From NCBI GenBank assembly GCA_900539655.1, contig UQCR01000036.1, positions 1-54,341 on the forward strand: a stretch of 54,341 nucleotides of DNA. Direction: 5' to 3'. The notes under the pieces were generated by a model, which saw nothing but the letters and a program-made list of their open reading frames with translations, did not search any database and was not told the DNA's origin. The stretch is from an uncultured Robinsoniella sp. Lineage in GTDB: Bacteria; Bacillota; Clostridia; Lachnospirales; Lachnospiraceae. Each line of letters starts with the position of its first letter. The first letter of the stretch is position 1. Of the stretch, positions 43,715-52,425 are shown piece after piece. The translations under genes were made by a program, and so were the position numbers.

Positions 43715-43773
43715 ATGCAAATGATTGCATATGCAACTAAAAAAAGAATACCATAAAATGATTGCATGTGCAA
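43715..43773 (-). promoter_or_regulatory. Promoter and twin MarR-like operators of the gltA-marR operon
   Basis: Minus-strand promoter: TTGCAC (43768-43773), 17 nt and TATTCT (43745-43750), with TGG before the -10. Two near-identical sites AAATGATTGCATRTGCAACTA lie 37 bp apart. The first, TTGCATATGCAA at 43725-43736, is a perfect palindrome over the start region; the second at 43762-43773 overlaps the -35. A further palindrome ATGCAA-ATGA-TTGCAT (43715-43730) overlaps the first. Confidence 0.68.
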
Positions 43774-43937
43774 CTATTTTAAAAAAATTTAATATTTTCC
43801 ATACCGGAGTGTTTTGCGTGGGAATTCACAAATCCCCATGTATTAGCGTGAAAACTCCATTCATTTCAAGAAATATATATGATAAGATTAGAAAAAATCA
43901 CAATATGCTCGCTTGTCAGCGGAAAAGGAGAACATAA

Positions 43938-46130
43938 ATGGGAATTGTAGTAAATGAACAACAAAAATTATTTACTTTAACGACAGATAATGCCGCCTAT
44001 CAGATGAAGGTTAATTCATGGGGGATGCTGCTTCATCAGTATTATGGCGGGAAAATTGATGGGGATGACATGGGATATCTCACTCAGATGTGGGATGTGT
44101 CATTTGCGGGCAACCCTTATGAAGCTGGAAGGGACCGTACTTTTTCACTGGATGTGCTGCCTCAGGAATATACCAGCAATGGAATAGGTGATTACCGCAT
44201 TAACAGCATTGCTGTGGAGAATGCAGACGGTACACAGGGGACAGACCTGCGCTATGTGTCTTATCGCATTGTACGGGGGAAATATGCCCTTCAGGGGCTT
44301 CCGGCAATGTATGGTGGTGAGGAAGACGCAGATACCTTAGAAATCCTTTTAAAGGACACGGTAACAGATCTGGAGGTTACTTTATACTACAGTGTTTGGG
44401 AAAAATTTGATATTATAACAAGGGCAGTAAAAATTAAAAATGGAAATCCGGATCCGGTTCTATTGCAGAAAGCAGCTTCCGTCTGCCTGGATCTGCCTTA
44501 TGGGGATTGGGATATGATGCATTTCCACGGACGTCATGCTATGGAGCGTGAGATGGAGCGGGTTCCCCTGTTCCATGGAATTCAGTCGGTGGGCAGCACA
44601 AGAGGCTCATCCAGCCACCATCACAATCCGTTTGTGATTCTCTGTGACAAAGATGCAACAGAGGATTACGGAAACTGCTATGGAATTTCACTGGTATACA
44701 GTGGTAATTTTGAAGCTCAGATTGAGTTGGACCAGATGAATCAGGTACGTGCGGTAATGGGCATTCACAGCCAAAAGTTCACTTATACTCTGGAGCCCCA
44801 AGATGAATTTATAACTCCTGAAGTTGTGATGGTTTACAGCGGTGAAGGTTTGGGAGCCATGTCAAGAAAGCTTCACAAAGCTTATCAGAACCATCTGTGC
44901 AGAGGAAAATATAAAAAGCAGAGAAGGCCGGTCCTTTTAAATAACTGGGAAGCAACTTATTTTGATTTCAATGAAGAAAAGATTTTAGAAATTGCAAAAG
45001 GAGCCGCAAATCTGGGCGTGGAAATGCTTGTAATGGACGACGGCTGGTTTGGCAACCGAAACGATGATAATACCGGGCTGGGAGACTGGGATGTGAACAC
45101 GCAGAAATTAAAAGGCGGGCTGGAACCCCTTGTAGATCAGGTAAATGGCCTTGGATTGAAATTCGGTATCTGGCTGGAACCGGAAATGGTAAGTGAAGAC
45201 AGTGATTTATACCGGGCGCATCCGGACTGGGCGTTTACCATGCCGGGCAGAAAGCCAAATCGCTCCCGATTCCAGCTGGTTCTGGATATGACCAGAGAGG
45301 ATGTCCGGGATTATCTGTTCACAAAGATCAGTAACATCTTAGACAGCGCCAATATAGAGTATGTAAAATGGGACATGAACCGCAGTATTTGTGACTTATA
45401 CAGTGCCAGTCTTCCGAAGGACCGCCAGATGGAGATCCCTCATCGCTATGTCCTTGGGCTCTATGACCTTCTGGAAAAACTGACAGCCAAGTATCCGGAT
45501 GTGCTGTTTGAAGGCTGCAGCGGCGGAGGCGGACGTTTTGATCCGGGAATGCTTTATTATTCACCTCAGTACTGGTGCAGTGACGATACGGATGCTGTTG
45601 AGCGGATTAAGATACAGTATGGGACATCCTTTGCATACCCCATCTCTTCGGTAGGGTCACATGTTTCCGCGGTGCCAAACCACCAGACGGGAAGGATTAC
45701 TCCTTTTGAAACCAGAGGCATTGTTGCCATGGCAGGAAGCTTTGGATATGAATTGGATCTGAACAAGCTTTCGGATGTGGAAAAAGCAATGGTAACCGAG
45801 CAGATAGAGCGATTCAAAAAATACTATGATGTCATTCATTATGGTGATTATTTCCGTCTCTCAAATCCATATGAACGGAATGATTATGCAGCCTGGGAAT
45901 ACGTTTCTGAGGATAAATCAGAGGCACTTCTGCATGGTGTTGTGCTCCATGCTATTGCAAATATGGCCAGAATCCATGTGAAATTAAAAGGACTGGATCC
46001 TGATAAAAAATACCGTGTAAACGGGACGGATGAAATTCATAGCGGAAAAGCACTTATGAACGGAGGAATCCTGTTCCCTCGTACAGCCGGTGATTACCAG
46101 GCGGTGGAGTTTTCATTCAAGGAAGTATAA
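43938..46130 (+). CDS. aga: Alpha-galactosidase, GH36 family
   Basis: This cytoplasmic 730-aa enzyme releases galactose from melibiose, raffinose and related alpha-galactosides. The N-terminal beta-supersandwich (about 1-330) contains MGYLTQMWDVSF and STRGSSSHHHNPF. The TIM barrel follows: NNWEATYFDFNE, MDDGWFGNRNDDNTGLGDW, GIWLEPEMVSEDSDLY, the nucleophile Asp479 in YVKWDMNR, and CSGGGGRFDPGML. The acid/base Asp549 is in WCSDDTDAVER. No signal peptide is present, so the substrate must be imported, presumably by the ABC genes downstream. The start follows AAAAGGAG. It probably depends on the AraC-type regulator at 51.2-52.1 kb. Confidence 0.95.
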   Translation: MGIVVNEQQKLFTLTTDNAAYQMKVNSWGMLLHQYYGGKIDGDDMGYLTQMWDVSFAGNPYEAGRDRTFSLDVLPQEYTSNGIGDYRINSIAVENADGTQGTDLRYVSYRIVRGKYALQGLPAMYGGEEDADTLEILLKDTVTDLEVTLYYSVWEKFDIITRAVKIKNGNPDPVLLQKAASVCLDLPYGDWDMMHFHGRHAMEREMERVPLFHGIQSVGSTRGSSSHHHNPFVILCDKDATEDYGNCYGISLVYSGNFEAQIELDQMNQVRAVMGIHSQKFTYTLEPQDEFITPEVVMVYSGEGLGAMSRKLHKAYQNHLCRGKYKKQRRPVLLNNWEATYFDFNEEKILEIAKGAANLGVEMLVMDDGWFGNRNDDNTGLGDWDVNTQKLKGGLEPLVDQVNGLGLKFGIWLEPEMVSEDSDLYRAHPDWAFTMPGRKPNRSRFQLVLDMTREDVRDYLFTKISNILDSANIEYVKWDMNRSICDLYSASLPKDRQMEIPHRYVLGLYDLLEKLTAKYPDVLFEGCSGGGGRFDPGMLYYSPQYWCSDDTDAVERIKIQYGTSFAYPISSVGSHVSAVPNHQTGRITPFETRGIVAMAGSFGYELDLNKLSDVEKAMVTEQIERFKKYYDVIHYGDYFRLSNPYERNDYAAWEYVSEDKSEALLHGVVLHAIANMARIHVKLKGLDPDKKYRVNGTDEIHSGKALMNGGILFPRTAGDYQAVEFSFKEV

Positions 46131-46157
46131 AAGCAGAATAATGATTTTATTTATAAT

Positions 46158-46193
46158 AAAACTGCCCTCTCTGTAACAGGGGGGCAGTTTTTT
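46158..46193 (+). terminator. Terminator of the alpha-galactosidase gene
   Basis: Stem 46158-46170 with 46179-46191, containing ACTGCCC/GGGCAGT and wobble pairs, followed by T. Confidence 0.85.
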
Positions 46194-46242
46194 GTAAGCG
46201 ATTATTTGAACATTTTGAATGATTTATTCAGCAAAGCACCTT

Positions 46243-46890
46243 CTATGCAATTTCTGTTTCATCCTCCTCAGCGGGAAGATATTTCTTGAAAATCCGATAA
46301 AAAAACCAGGAACAGATCAGTGCTAACAGAGCAAATCCAAAGAAAAACCAGCAGAACAAATATAATGGAGCCAATTTTAAATCGGTAAAGGTCAGGCTCA
46401 GTGGTATTACCCACAGCAAAGCCATAACTAAAGTAGAAGGAATGTGCATGTAAGTGAACAGGAATGCATTTTTCAGCAGGTTTTTGGTTGTGTTTGCAAA
46501 TGCTCCGATTACCGGGAAAATGTACAGTAATTCGAAAACCACAATTGCTGAGATACCGTAGGAAAGATATTTCAGCATATTTCCATAGGAAGTTTGCTGT
46601 GTTACTAAAAACTGTATGTTGAAGATCAGTATAACGGCAATTACAACAAATACCAGCCAGACAATCGTGGATTGCTTGAAGTTTTCTTTAAAGGATTTTA
46701 TAAAATCCTTTCTGGCAATGGTTTCATCACCTTTTATCATTTTCATGCAGGAGTAGTAAAGTGCAGTAGCGGATGCCCCTATGGTAAACAGCGGTATGGA
46801 ACAGAGGATGAATAAGATATTCAACGTAATAACATCGCCTACTTTACCAAAAAATCTGTTTAAAAAGTTGTCTGGATTTAAGAATCCCAT
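46243..46890 (-). CDS. DUF624 (YesL-like) membrane protein
   Basis: The 215-aa protein has four to five transmembrane helices and the DUF624 N-terminal pattern NRFFGKVGDVITLNILFILCS followed by PLFTIGASATALYYSCMKM (key residues N-x-L/F, P-x-x-T-I-G-A-S-x-T-A-L-Y). YesL-like proteins are often encoded beside sugar ABC importers; their role is not established. The ATG at 46890 has AAAGGTGGG 9 nt upstream; a GTG 12 nt earlier overlaps that site. It points away from the importer genes and converges on the alpha-galactosidase gene. Confidence 0.85.
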   Translation of the reverse strand: MGFLNPDNFLNRFFGKVGDVITLNILFILCSIPLFTIGASATALYYSCMKMIKGDETIARKDFIKSFKENFKQSTIVWLVFVVIAVILIFNIQFLVTQQTSYGNMLKYLSYGISAIVVFELLYIFPVIGAFANTTKNLLKNAFLFTYMHIPSTLVMALLWVIPLSLTFTDLKLAPLYLFCWFFFGFALLALICSWFFYRIFKKYLPAEEDETEIA

Positions 46891-46902
46891 AAATGGTCCC
46901 AC

Positions 46903-47638
46903 CTTTCTGGTATCTTATACAGAATATCTGTATGATAATAAGAAATACGCTCTAAAACAGTATAGCAGATGATACAAATCATTGTCAAAAATTATAGGTT
47001 TTATTCTGTGAAATAGCAATGGTATATTGTAAACAATCTATGTTAAATTTGTCAAATAAGTAATCTTATGATACTCTATGAGATATCTTTTCGCTGTCTG
47101 TTAATAAAACTTCATGTGGGAATATGAGGAAGAATGCGAACGGACAGTATGATATTTCTAACTTGGGTAAAACTAATGTACTGATACATTTATAATTAGA
47201 CTAACTGCATTGCCAATTTTACCATCATCCGCGTTGTCGTCAATTGTCGTAGCCACCACTACTCCTTATTCCTCCGTCTTACAGGCTGAAAAAATATTCA
47301 ATAATATGCTATACTGCGTAAGCAGAATGAGTGAATGATTGTCGAGATATGTGGCTTGTTTGTAAAAAAATGAAGTAAATTTTTTGAAATATGAGATGGA
47401 TAAATGTCGTATAAACATGGAATATCGAAAAAAACATGTTAAAATGTGATATTTATATGGTACTATGGAATAATATTGCACAAAAAAATAAGTAAAACAT
47501 GGATATTATGTGCAAAAAAATAAATAGTCATTTATGATAATTCTAAAGGAAAACCCCTATAGTGGTCAAAATGCACATAAAAACTATCTTTGTTTATGTA
47601 TAAATAACATTTTGACATAAAAACACTACGATTAACCA
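46903..47638. other. Long non-coding gap between the DUF624 gene and the ABC receptor gene
   Basis: Mostly very AT-rich DNA. A GC-richer island at 47205-47280 stands out. On its minus strand GGAGG and GGAG precede GTG codons at 47259 and 47256, opening a frame to TAG at 47173 (28 aa, MVATTIDDNADDGKIGNAV and so on). I cannot confirm that it is coding. Two direct repeats CAAAAAAATAARTA (47481-47494 and 47513-47526) and two ACATAAAAAC (47575-47584 and 47615-47624) lie ahead of the receptor promoter and could be AraC-type sites. Confidence 0.5.
47575..47624 (+). promoter_or_regulatory. Candidate AraC-type direct-repeat sites upstream of the sugar-binding protein gene
   Basis: ACATAAAAAC occurs at 47575 and 47615, 40 bp apart, the second ending 15 bp before the -35 box. 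This is a position used by AraC-family activators. The regulator at 51.2-52.1 kb would be the candidate. Only two copies, in AT-rich DNA. Confidence 0.35.
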
Positions 47639-47666
47639 TTTAACATTTTACCATATTTGATATAAT
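47639..47666 (+). promoter_or_regulatory. Promoter of the sugar-binding protein gene
   Basis: TTTAAC (47639-47644), 16 nt and TATAAT (47661-47666), giving a leader of about 80 nt. Confidence 0.55.
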
Positions 47667-47751
47667 AAGGACAAGTTAGAAAACACCGAATGAAAAAATG
47701 GTGAGAAATTTGGAACATTAGACAATATTTATTTTAAAGGAGGAAATAAGT

Positions 47752-49116
47752 ATGAAATTGAAAAAGGTAGTAACTTTGACTATGGCAGCAGCAATGGCGT
47801 TATCACTTACCGCATGCGGAGGTGGTTCTGGTAGTACAGAAGGAACAAAAGCACCGGAAACTCAGGCAGCCGGAGATACACAGGCAGCAGATGAGACCCA
47901 GGCTGCAGGAAGTGAATCAGCAGAGAAGCCCCCTTCCGGAGATGCTTTATCCGTAATGATCTGGGATGCAAACCAGGAACCGGGCATTAATCAAATTCTG
48001 GGGGACTTCACCACAAAAACCGGTATTAAAACCAATCTTCAGGTAGTGACCTGGGATGAGTACTGGACATTGTTAGAAGCAGGTGCTCAGGGAGGAACTT
48101 TACCGGATGTATTCTGGATGCATTCCAATGAAAGTTCCAGATATATGTCTAACGACATGTTATTAGATTTAACAGATAAGATTTCAGCCAGTGATGTGAT
48201 TGATCCGGCAAATTATCCGGAAGACATCTGGGGCCTGTATACTTACGACGAAAAGTATTATGCAGTGCCAAAGGATGTGGATACTGTTGCATTAGTATAT
48301 AATAAGAAAATGTTCGATGACGCAGGAGTTGCTTATCCGGATGATACCTGGACATGGGATACCTTTGTGGAAACTGCCAAAAAACTTACAAAAGAAGACG
48401 GCAGCCAGTTTGGAACAGCTATCAGGAATACCAATAACCAGGATGGTTATTACAATATGATTTATGATATGGGCGGTAAGGTAATCAGCGATGACAAGAA
48501 AACATCCGGCTATGACGATCCAAATACAATCAAAGGTATGCAGATCATCGAACAGATGATTAAAGACGGCTCCATGCCAAGCCAGGAGACGATGTCTGAG
48601 ACAAATCCGGAAGCATTGTTCACTTCTGGAAAAGTTGCAATGATTCCACAGGGGTCCTGGATGGTAGCTTACTATCGTGACAATGAATATTCTAAAGAAA
48701 ATGCAAGCTTTGCAGTAATTCCAAGTGCTGCGGACGGAACAAGAAAAACAATATATAACGGACTTGGCTGGGCAGCAGCTGCAAATGGTTCCCATACAGA
48801 TGAAGCATGGCAGTTAATCGAATATTTAGGATCAAAGGAAGCACAGGAAAAACAGGCACAGTTAGGTGTTACCATGTCAGCTTATAACGGAACATCCCAA
48901 GCGTGGGCACAGTCTGTACCGGAATTCAATCTTCAGTCTTTCCTGGATGTTATGAAACCAGAAAACATGGTTATCAGACCATATTCTACAAAGACAGTCA
49001 CCTGGGAAAACAAGGTTAGTGAAATATTAAAGGGTGCATGGACCGGGGATAAGAGCATGGAAGATGCTTGTAAAGAAGCCGCAACAGAAATGAATGCAAT
49101 TCTTGCCGAAGAGTAA
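47752..49116 (+). CDS. Sugar ABC transporter substrate-binding lipoprotein (family 1)
   Basis: The signal peptide ends in lipobox SLTAC (Cys22), followed by a Gly/Thr/Ala/Glu-rich tether (about 23-62). The mature part is a type 1 extracellular solute-binding protein with LSVMIWDANQEPGIN, WTLLEAGAQGGTLPDVFWMH, ALVYNKKMFDDAGV-like (L-V-Y-N-K-x-x-F), ALFTSGKVAMIPQGSWM and YLGSKEAQE, all typical of oligosaccharide receptors. The neighbouring GH36 gene suggests alpha-galactosides (raffinose family) as ligands. It starts behind AAGGAGG. It is separated from the permease genes by a large hairpin. Confidence 0.92.
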   Translation: MKLKKVVTLTMAAAMALSLTACGGGSGSTEGTKAPETQAAGDTQAADETQAAGSESAEKPPSGDALSVMIWDANQEPGINQILGDFTTKTGIKTNLQVVTWDEYWTLLEAGAQGGTLPDVFWMHSNESSRYMSNDMLLDLTDKISASDVIDPANYPEDIWGLYTYDEKYYAVPKDVDTVALVYNKKMFDDAGVAYPDDTWTWDTFVETAKKLTKEDGSQFGTAIRNTNNQDGYYNMIYDMGGKVISDDKKTSGYDDPNTIKGMQIIEQMIKDGSMPSQETMSETNPEALFTSGKVAMIPQGSWMVAYYRDNEYSKENASFAVIPSAADGTRKTIYNGLGWAAAANGSHTDEAWQLIEYLGSKEAQEKQAQLGVTMSAYNGTSQAWAQSVPEFNLQSFLDVMKPENMVIRPYSTKTVTWENKVSEILKGAWTGDKSMEDACKEAATEMNAILAEE

Positions 49117-49210
49117 TTAGTACAATATAATGATATAACAGCTTAGAAAAGGTGCCAGAGCCTGTTTGAAATTAAACTTGCCATCTTTACATTCCAATTC
49201 AAGGCCTGAA

Positions 49211-49260
49211 TGTGCCGGATTTAGTTTTCACAGCCTGCTGTGTTTCCTAAATTTGGCACA
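49211..49260 (+). other. Intercistronic stem-loop between receptor and permease genes
   Basis: A 14-bp stem (49211-49224 with 49247-49260, two G-T pairs), a symmetric TTTT/TTTC internal loop, then CACAG/CTGTG around CCTG. There is no T-run, so it probably protects the receptor mRNA 3' end or attenuates readthrough, leaving more receptor than permease. The remaining gap 49117-49389 holds no gene. Confidence 0.7.
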
Positions 49261-49389
49261 TCCATACTACGATATGGAAAGAAGAGATGTCAGACAGCAA
49301 TTTTAAAACATGCTCTGGCGTAATGGTGAAAACGACACCTGAACGTTTTCTTTGGATGAAATGCAATACATAGAAAGAGGAGTGAGAAT

Positions 49390-50286
49390 ATGGCAAAACC
49401 AAGAGCAAAAGGAACCGCACGTGCCCGCAATGAATTTCTCTGGGGCTGGGCATTTATATTACCAACTATGATAGGTTTGATTGTCTTGAATATCATCCCG
49501 ATTATTCAGACGATTTACCAGAGTTTTTTCAAGACCGGGGATTTTGGAAAAGGAAATATTTTTGTTGGCGCAGCCAATTATACCAAGCTGTTCAATGATG
49601 GACAGGTATGGCAGGCGCTTTTAAATACCTTTAAATATGCAATTGTAGAAGTGCCTTTTTCCATTGCAATTGCTCTTATACTGGCTGTTCTTCTGAATCG
49701 TAAGATGAAAGGACGCGGTGTTTACAGAACGATCTTTTTCCTTCCAATGGTTGCCGCACCGGCAGCGATTGCCATGGTCTGGAGATGGTTATATAATTCT
49801 GATTTTGGTTTGATCAATAATCTGCTCCATACAAAAACAAACTGGATTTCCAATCCCAAGATCGCAGTATTTGCAATTGCAGTAATCGGGGTATGGTCAA
49901 TTATCGGTTACAATATGGTATTGTTCCTGTCCGGTTTACAGGAAGTCCCTCATGATTATTATGAAGCTGCGGAAATTGACGGAGCTACGGGAATCAAGCA
50001 GTTTTTCCATATTACAATTCCGCTGATCTCCCCTACGATTTTCTTTGTATTAGTTACAAGAGTCATCGGTGCATTACAGGTATTTGATTTGATCTTCATG
50101 GTTATGGACAAATCCAATCCTGCACTTGAAAAGACCCAGTCACTGGTATATCTGTTCTACCGCTATTCCTTTACGGAGAAAAACCTGGGTTACGGTTCAA
50201 CAATAGTTGTTCTGCTCCTGGTGGTGATCATGATTATTACAGTGTTCCAGATGATCGGGCAGAAGAAATGGGTACATTATAATTAG
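49390..50286 (+). CDS. Sugar ABC permease (MalF/UgpA type)
   Basis: The 298-aa inner-membrane protein has six transmembrane helices and the EAA loop YEAAEIDGATGIKQFFHITIP that docks to the ATPase. FLPMVAAPAAIAMVWRWLYN and QVFDLIFMV are family-typical. The N terminus is Lys/Arg-rich. It starts behind AAAGAGGAG and is followed 14 nt later by its partner permease. By neighbourhood it imports alpha-galactosides. Confidence 0.94.
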   Translation: MAKPRAKGTARARNEFLWGWAFILPTMIGLIVLNIIPIIQTIYQSFFKTGDFGKGNIFVGAANYTKLFNDGQVWQALLNTFKYAIVEVPFSIAIALILAVLLNRKMKGRGVYRTIFFLPMVAAPAAIAMVWRWLYNSDFGLINNLLHTKTNWISNPKIAVFAIAVIGVWSIIGYNMVLFLSGLQEVPHDYYEAAEIDGATGIKQFFHITIPLISPTIFFVLVTRVIGALQVFDLIFMVMDKSNPALEKTQSLVYLFYRYSFTEKNLGYGSTIVVLLLVVIMIITVFQMIGQKKWVHYN

Positions 50287-50300
50287 AAGGAGGGAAAGCG

Positions 50301-51131
50301 ATGGAAACAAAGAGAAAAGCTGTTTCAGTATTGATTCATGTCATATTGATTTTAATTTCTATTACCATGCTTGTGCCTTTCCTTTGGATGATATTAACGG
50401 CATTTAAATCGGTAACAGAAGCAACGCAGGTAGACCCGTTTGTTATCTTTCCGCAGGTATGGAGAACAGACGCATTTAAAGCGGTATGGAATAATATGAA
50501 CTTCCTGTTGCTTTATAAAAATACATTATTATTAATTATTGGAAGAGTTTTGTGTGCGGTTATCACAGCTACTATGGCAGGCTATGCCTTTGGACGGCTG
50601 AATTTTAAAGGAAAAAACCTGATGTTTTCACTGGTACTATTCCAGATGATGATACCGGCGCAGATTTTTATCATTCCTCAGTACTTAATGATCAGCAAAA
50701 TGGGTATGATGAATACTATTTTTGCACTGGTATTCCCGGGACTTGTTACAGCATTTGGAACATTCCTTCTGAGACAGGGATATATGGGACTGCCAAATGA
50801 TTTAGAAGAGGCAGCCAGACTGGATGGTTGTAATATCGGGCAGACATTTTTGTTTATAATGGCACCGCTGACTAGATCAGCAATGGTGGCACTTGGTATT
50901 TTTACAGCAGTATTTGCTTTTAAAGACCTGATGTGGCCAATGATTGTAAATACAGATAAGAACATGCTGACGCTGTCAGCAGCACTGGCAAAAATGCAGG
51001 GACAGTATGTAACGAAATTCCCGGAACTGATGGCAGCTTCGCTGATTGCCTGTCTTCCGATGATCATTATCTATGTAATATTCCAAAAACAGTTCATTGA
51101 AGGTATCGCAACTTCAGGCGGTAAATTATAG
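50301..51131 (+). CDS. Sugar ABC permease (MalG/UgpE type)
   Basis: The 276-aa partner permease has six transmembrane helices, LVPFLWMILTAFKS near the N terminus and the EAA loop LEEAARLDGCNIGQTFLFIMAP. KQFIEGIATSGGKL at the C terminus is the usual ending of this family. It starts behind AGGAGGG. No ATP-binding subunit gene follows; the pair probably uses a shared MsmK/UgpC-type ATPase encoded elsewhere. Confidence 0.94.
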   Translation: METKRKAVSVLIHVILILISITMLVPFLWMILTAFKSVTEATQVDPFVIFPQVWRTDAFKAVWNNMNFLLLYKNTLLLIIGRVLCAVITATMAGYAFGRLNFKGKNLMFSLVLFQMMIPAQIFIIPQYLMISKMGMMNTIFALVFPGLVTAFGTFLLRQGYMGLPNDLEEAARLDGCNIGQTFLFIMAPLTRSAMVALGIFTAVFAFKDLMWPMIVNTDKNMLTLSAALAKMQGQYVTKFPELMAASLIACLPMIIIYVIFQKQFIEGIATSGGKL

Positions 51132-51162
51132 AAAAATAATGAAAGAAATACGAAAGAAATAC

Positions 51163-51193
51163 AAAAGGGGACGCTAAAAAACGCCCCCTTTTA
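51163..51193 (+). terminator. Terminator of the sugar ABC operon
   Basis: AAAAGGGGACG (51163-51173) pairs with 51182-51192 (one mismatch), followed by a short T-run that is partly in the stem. It is preceded by a GAAAGAAATAC direct repeat. Confidence 0.65.
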
Positions 51194-51212
51194 CACTCCG
51201 AAGCTTTATCGC

Positions 51213-52124
51213 TTACAATGAGCGTACATTTACGTAATCATTTTTTTTGCCCAGTGTCACAAGCTGCTCCGGCATTTCCCGGAATGCTTTTGGACTGACA
51301 CTGTATTTCTGTTTAAATATCTTGGAAAAAGCCAATGGGTCGTCATAGCCTACCTGGATCGCAATCGTGCTGATAGGTAAAGCAGTTTTTTGTAGGAGAG
51401 AAGCCGCTTTATTCATACGGAGGGTTACCAGGAATTCCTGTGGTGAGACACCCATTGCTTTTTTAAAGCTATTGGTAAGATAGCTTCTGTTTATGCCAAT
51501 ATAATTTGCCAGGTCATTAATTTTTATCTTTTTCGAGTAATTGTGGGACATGAAATTAATAGCATGCTTTACATAGATAGCTCCGGAATAATCGTAGTTA
51601 ATATGCTCCTGATCCCGAAGGGAATAGTCTTCAATTATAAAGGCCATGAATTGCATCAGTAAACTGCCCCGCTTTAGTTCATTTGCGTAGGTAAGCTGCC
51701 TTGCATCCAGCATTTGAGAAATACAGGATATCAGCTTGTCCGTACAATTAATTGAAATAGTAGGTTCTTCTTTTGAAAAACCGGCATTGGAAATGCATTC
51801 ATAGGACTTCAGACCATTAAATCCGATCCAAATATATGACCAGGGATCTTCTTTGTCAGCTTCATAATAACTCTCTACACCAGGTGTAATTAAAAAAGCC
51901 TGATCCTTTTCCAGAGGATATATTTCTTTGCCTACTTGAAAAAAGCCTCTGCCTTTCGTAATGACATGTATTACATATTCCGTCCTGGTATTGGGCCCAA
52001 AGCCAAATCCGGCTTCACAATTTTCAATCCCACAATAGCTCAGGTACAAATCCACATAGTCACGCTGCAGGTCTTCCAGACACTTGTAGTTGGCAGAGTC
52101 GGTATAACCAACCTGTAATTCCAT
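51213..52124 (-). CDS. AraC-family regulator (MsmR/RafR-like) of the alpha-galactoside module
   Basis: The 303-aa protein has an AraC cupin sensor domain (TEYVIHVITKGRGFFQVGK, ITPGVESYYEAD, WSYIWIGFNG, about 50-105) and a C-terminal double helix-turn-helix (about 200-295: INDLANYIGINRSYLTNSFKK, then ISTIAIQVGYDDPLAFSKIFK with K-x-x-x-S-P-K-A-F-R). This architecture is typical of regulators of raffinose or multiple-sugar ABC systems. I chose ATG 52124 because GAGGAGGGG lies 6-7 nt upstream; a frame 60 nt longer would begin in the -35 box of its own promoter. It converges on the permease operon. Its upstream region has been duplicated around the adjacent IS. Confidence 0.92.
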   Translation of the reverse strand: MELQVGYTDSANYKCLEDLQRDYVDLYLSYCGIENCEAGFGFGPNTRTEYVIHVITKGRGFFQVGKEIYPLEKDQAFLITPGVESYYEADKEDPWSYIWIGFNGLKSYECISNAGFSKEEPTISINCTDKLISCISQMLDARQLTYANELKRGSLLMQFMAFIIEDYSLRDQEHINYDYSGAIYVKHAINFMSHNYSKKIKINDLANYIGINRSYLTNSFKKAMGVSPQEFLVTLRMNKAASLLQKTALPISTIAIQVGYDDPLAFSKIFKQKYSVSPKAFREMPEQLVTLGKKNDYVNVRSL

Positions 52125-52155
52125 GTAATCCCCTCCTCTATTTAACTGTATGTTT

Positions 52156-52184
52156 ATTATAATATAGTGGGGGAAATGCGTCAA
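52156..52184 (-). promoter_or_regulatory. Promoter of the AraC regulator
   Basis: On the minus strand TTGACG (52179-52184), 17 nt and TATAAT (52156-52161). All but the -10 lies inside the direct repeat that is copied on the far side of the IS. Confidence 0.82.
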
Positions 52185-52215
52185 CTTAAAGAAAGAGTGG
52201 GTTTAGCTGATTAAG
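52161..52215. repeat. Left copy of the long direct repeat flanking the IS
   Basis: 55 bp identical to 54287-54341. Because the right copy is cut by the window end, the true repeat may continue up to the left IS end near 52288, about 128 bp. It contains the -35 and spacer of the AraC promoter. Confidence 0.9.
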
Positions 52216-52323
52216 GACGCTTTGTATTAGTAGTTAGTGTACGAAAAGAGAAGGCGGCGGACCAGGACAGGTGTTTGGAAGGCTTACCCGGAAGTTTGAC
52301 AACTGAATAATAGAAAAAGTACC

Positions 52324-52352
52324 TACAGGCCGCTTAATACCTGTATTTTTTT
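52324..52352 (+). terminator. Terminator at the left end of the IS
   Basis: TACAGG (52324-52329) pairs with CCTGTA (52340-52345), 10-nt loop, then seven T. It points toward the transposase and would block read-in from outside. Confidence 0.6.
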
Positions 52353-52395
52353 GTCAAATTTTTCAAATTTATATGTGGCTATTTATGGCTATGTG

Positions 52396-52404
52396 TGTTA
52401 TAAT
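52396..52404 (+). promoter_or_regulatory. Extended -10 promoter of the transposase gene
   Basis: TGT-TATAAT, 22 nt before the start codon. No clear -35 is seen. The leader would be very short. Confidence 0.5.
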
Positions 52405-52425
52405 AAAGGGAAGGAGGTATTCACT

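Noticed and set aside
47266..47481. A 71-codon minus-strand frame in the gap before the sugar-binding protein gene
   Set aside because: Very AT-rich, aromatic-heavy composition typical of random frames, with no ribosome site.
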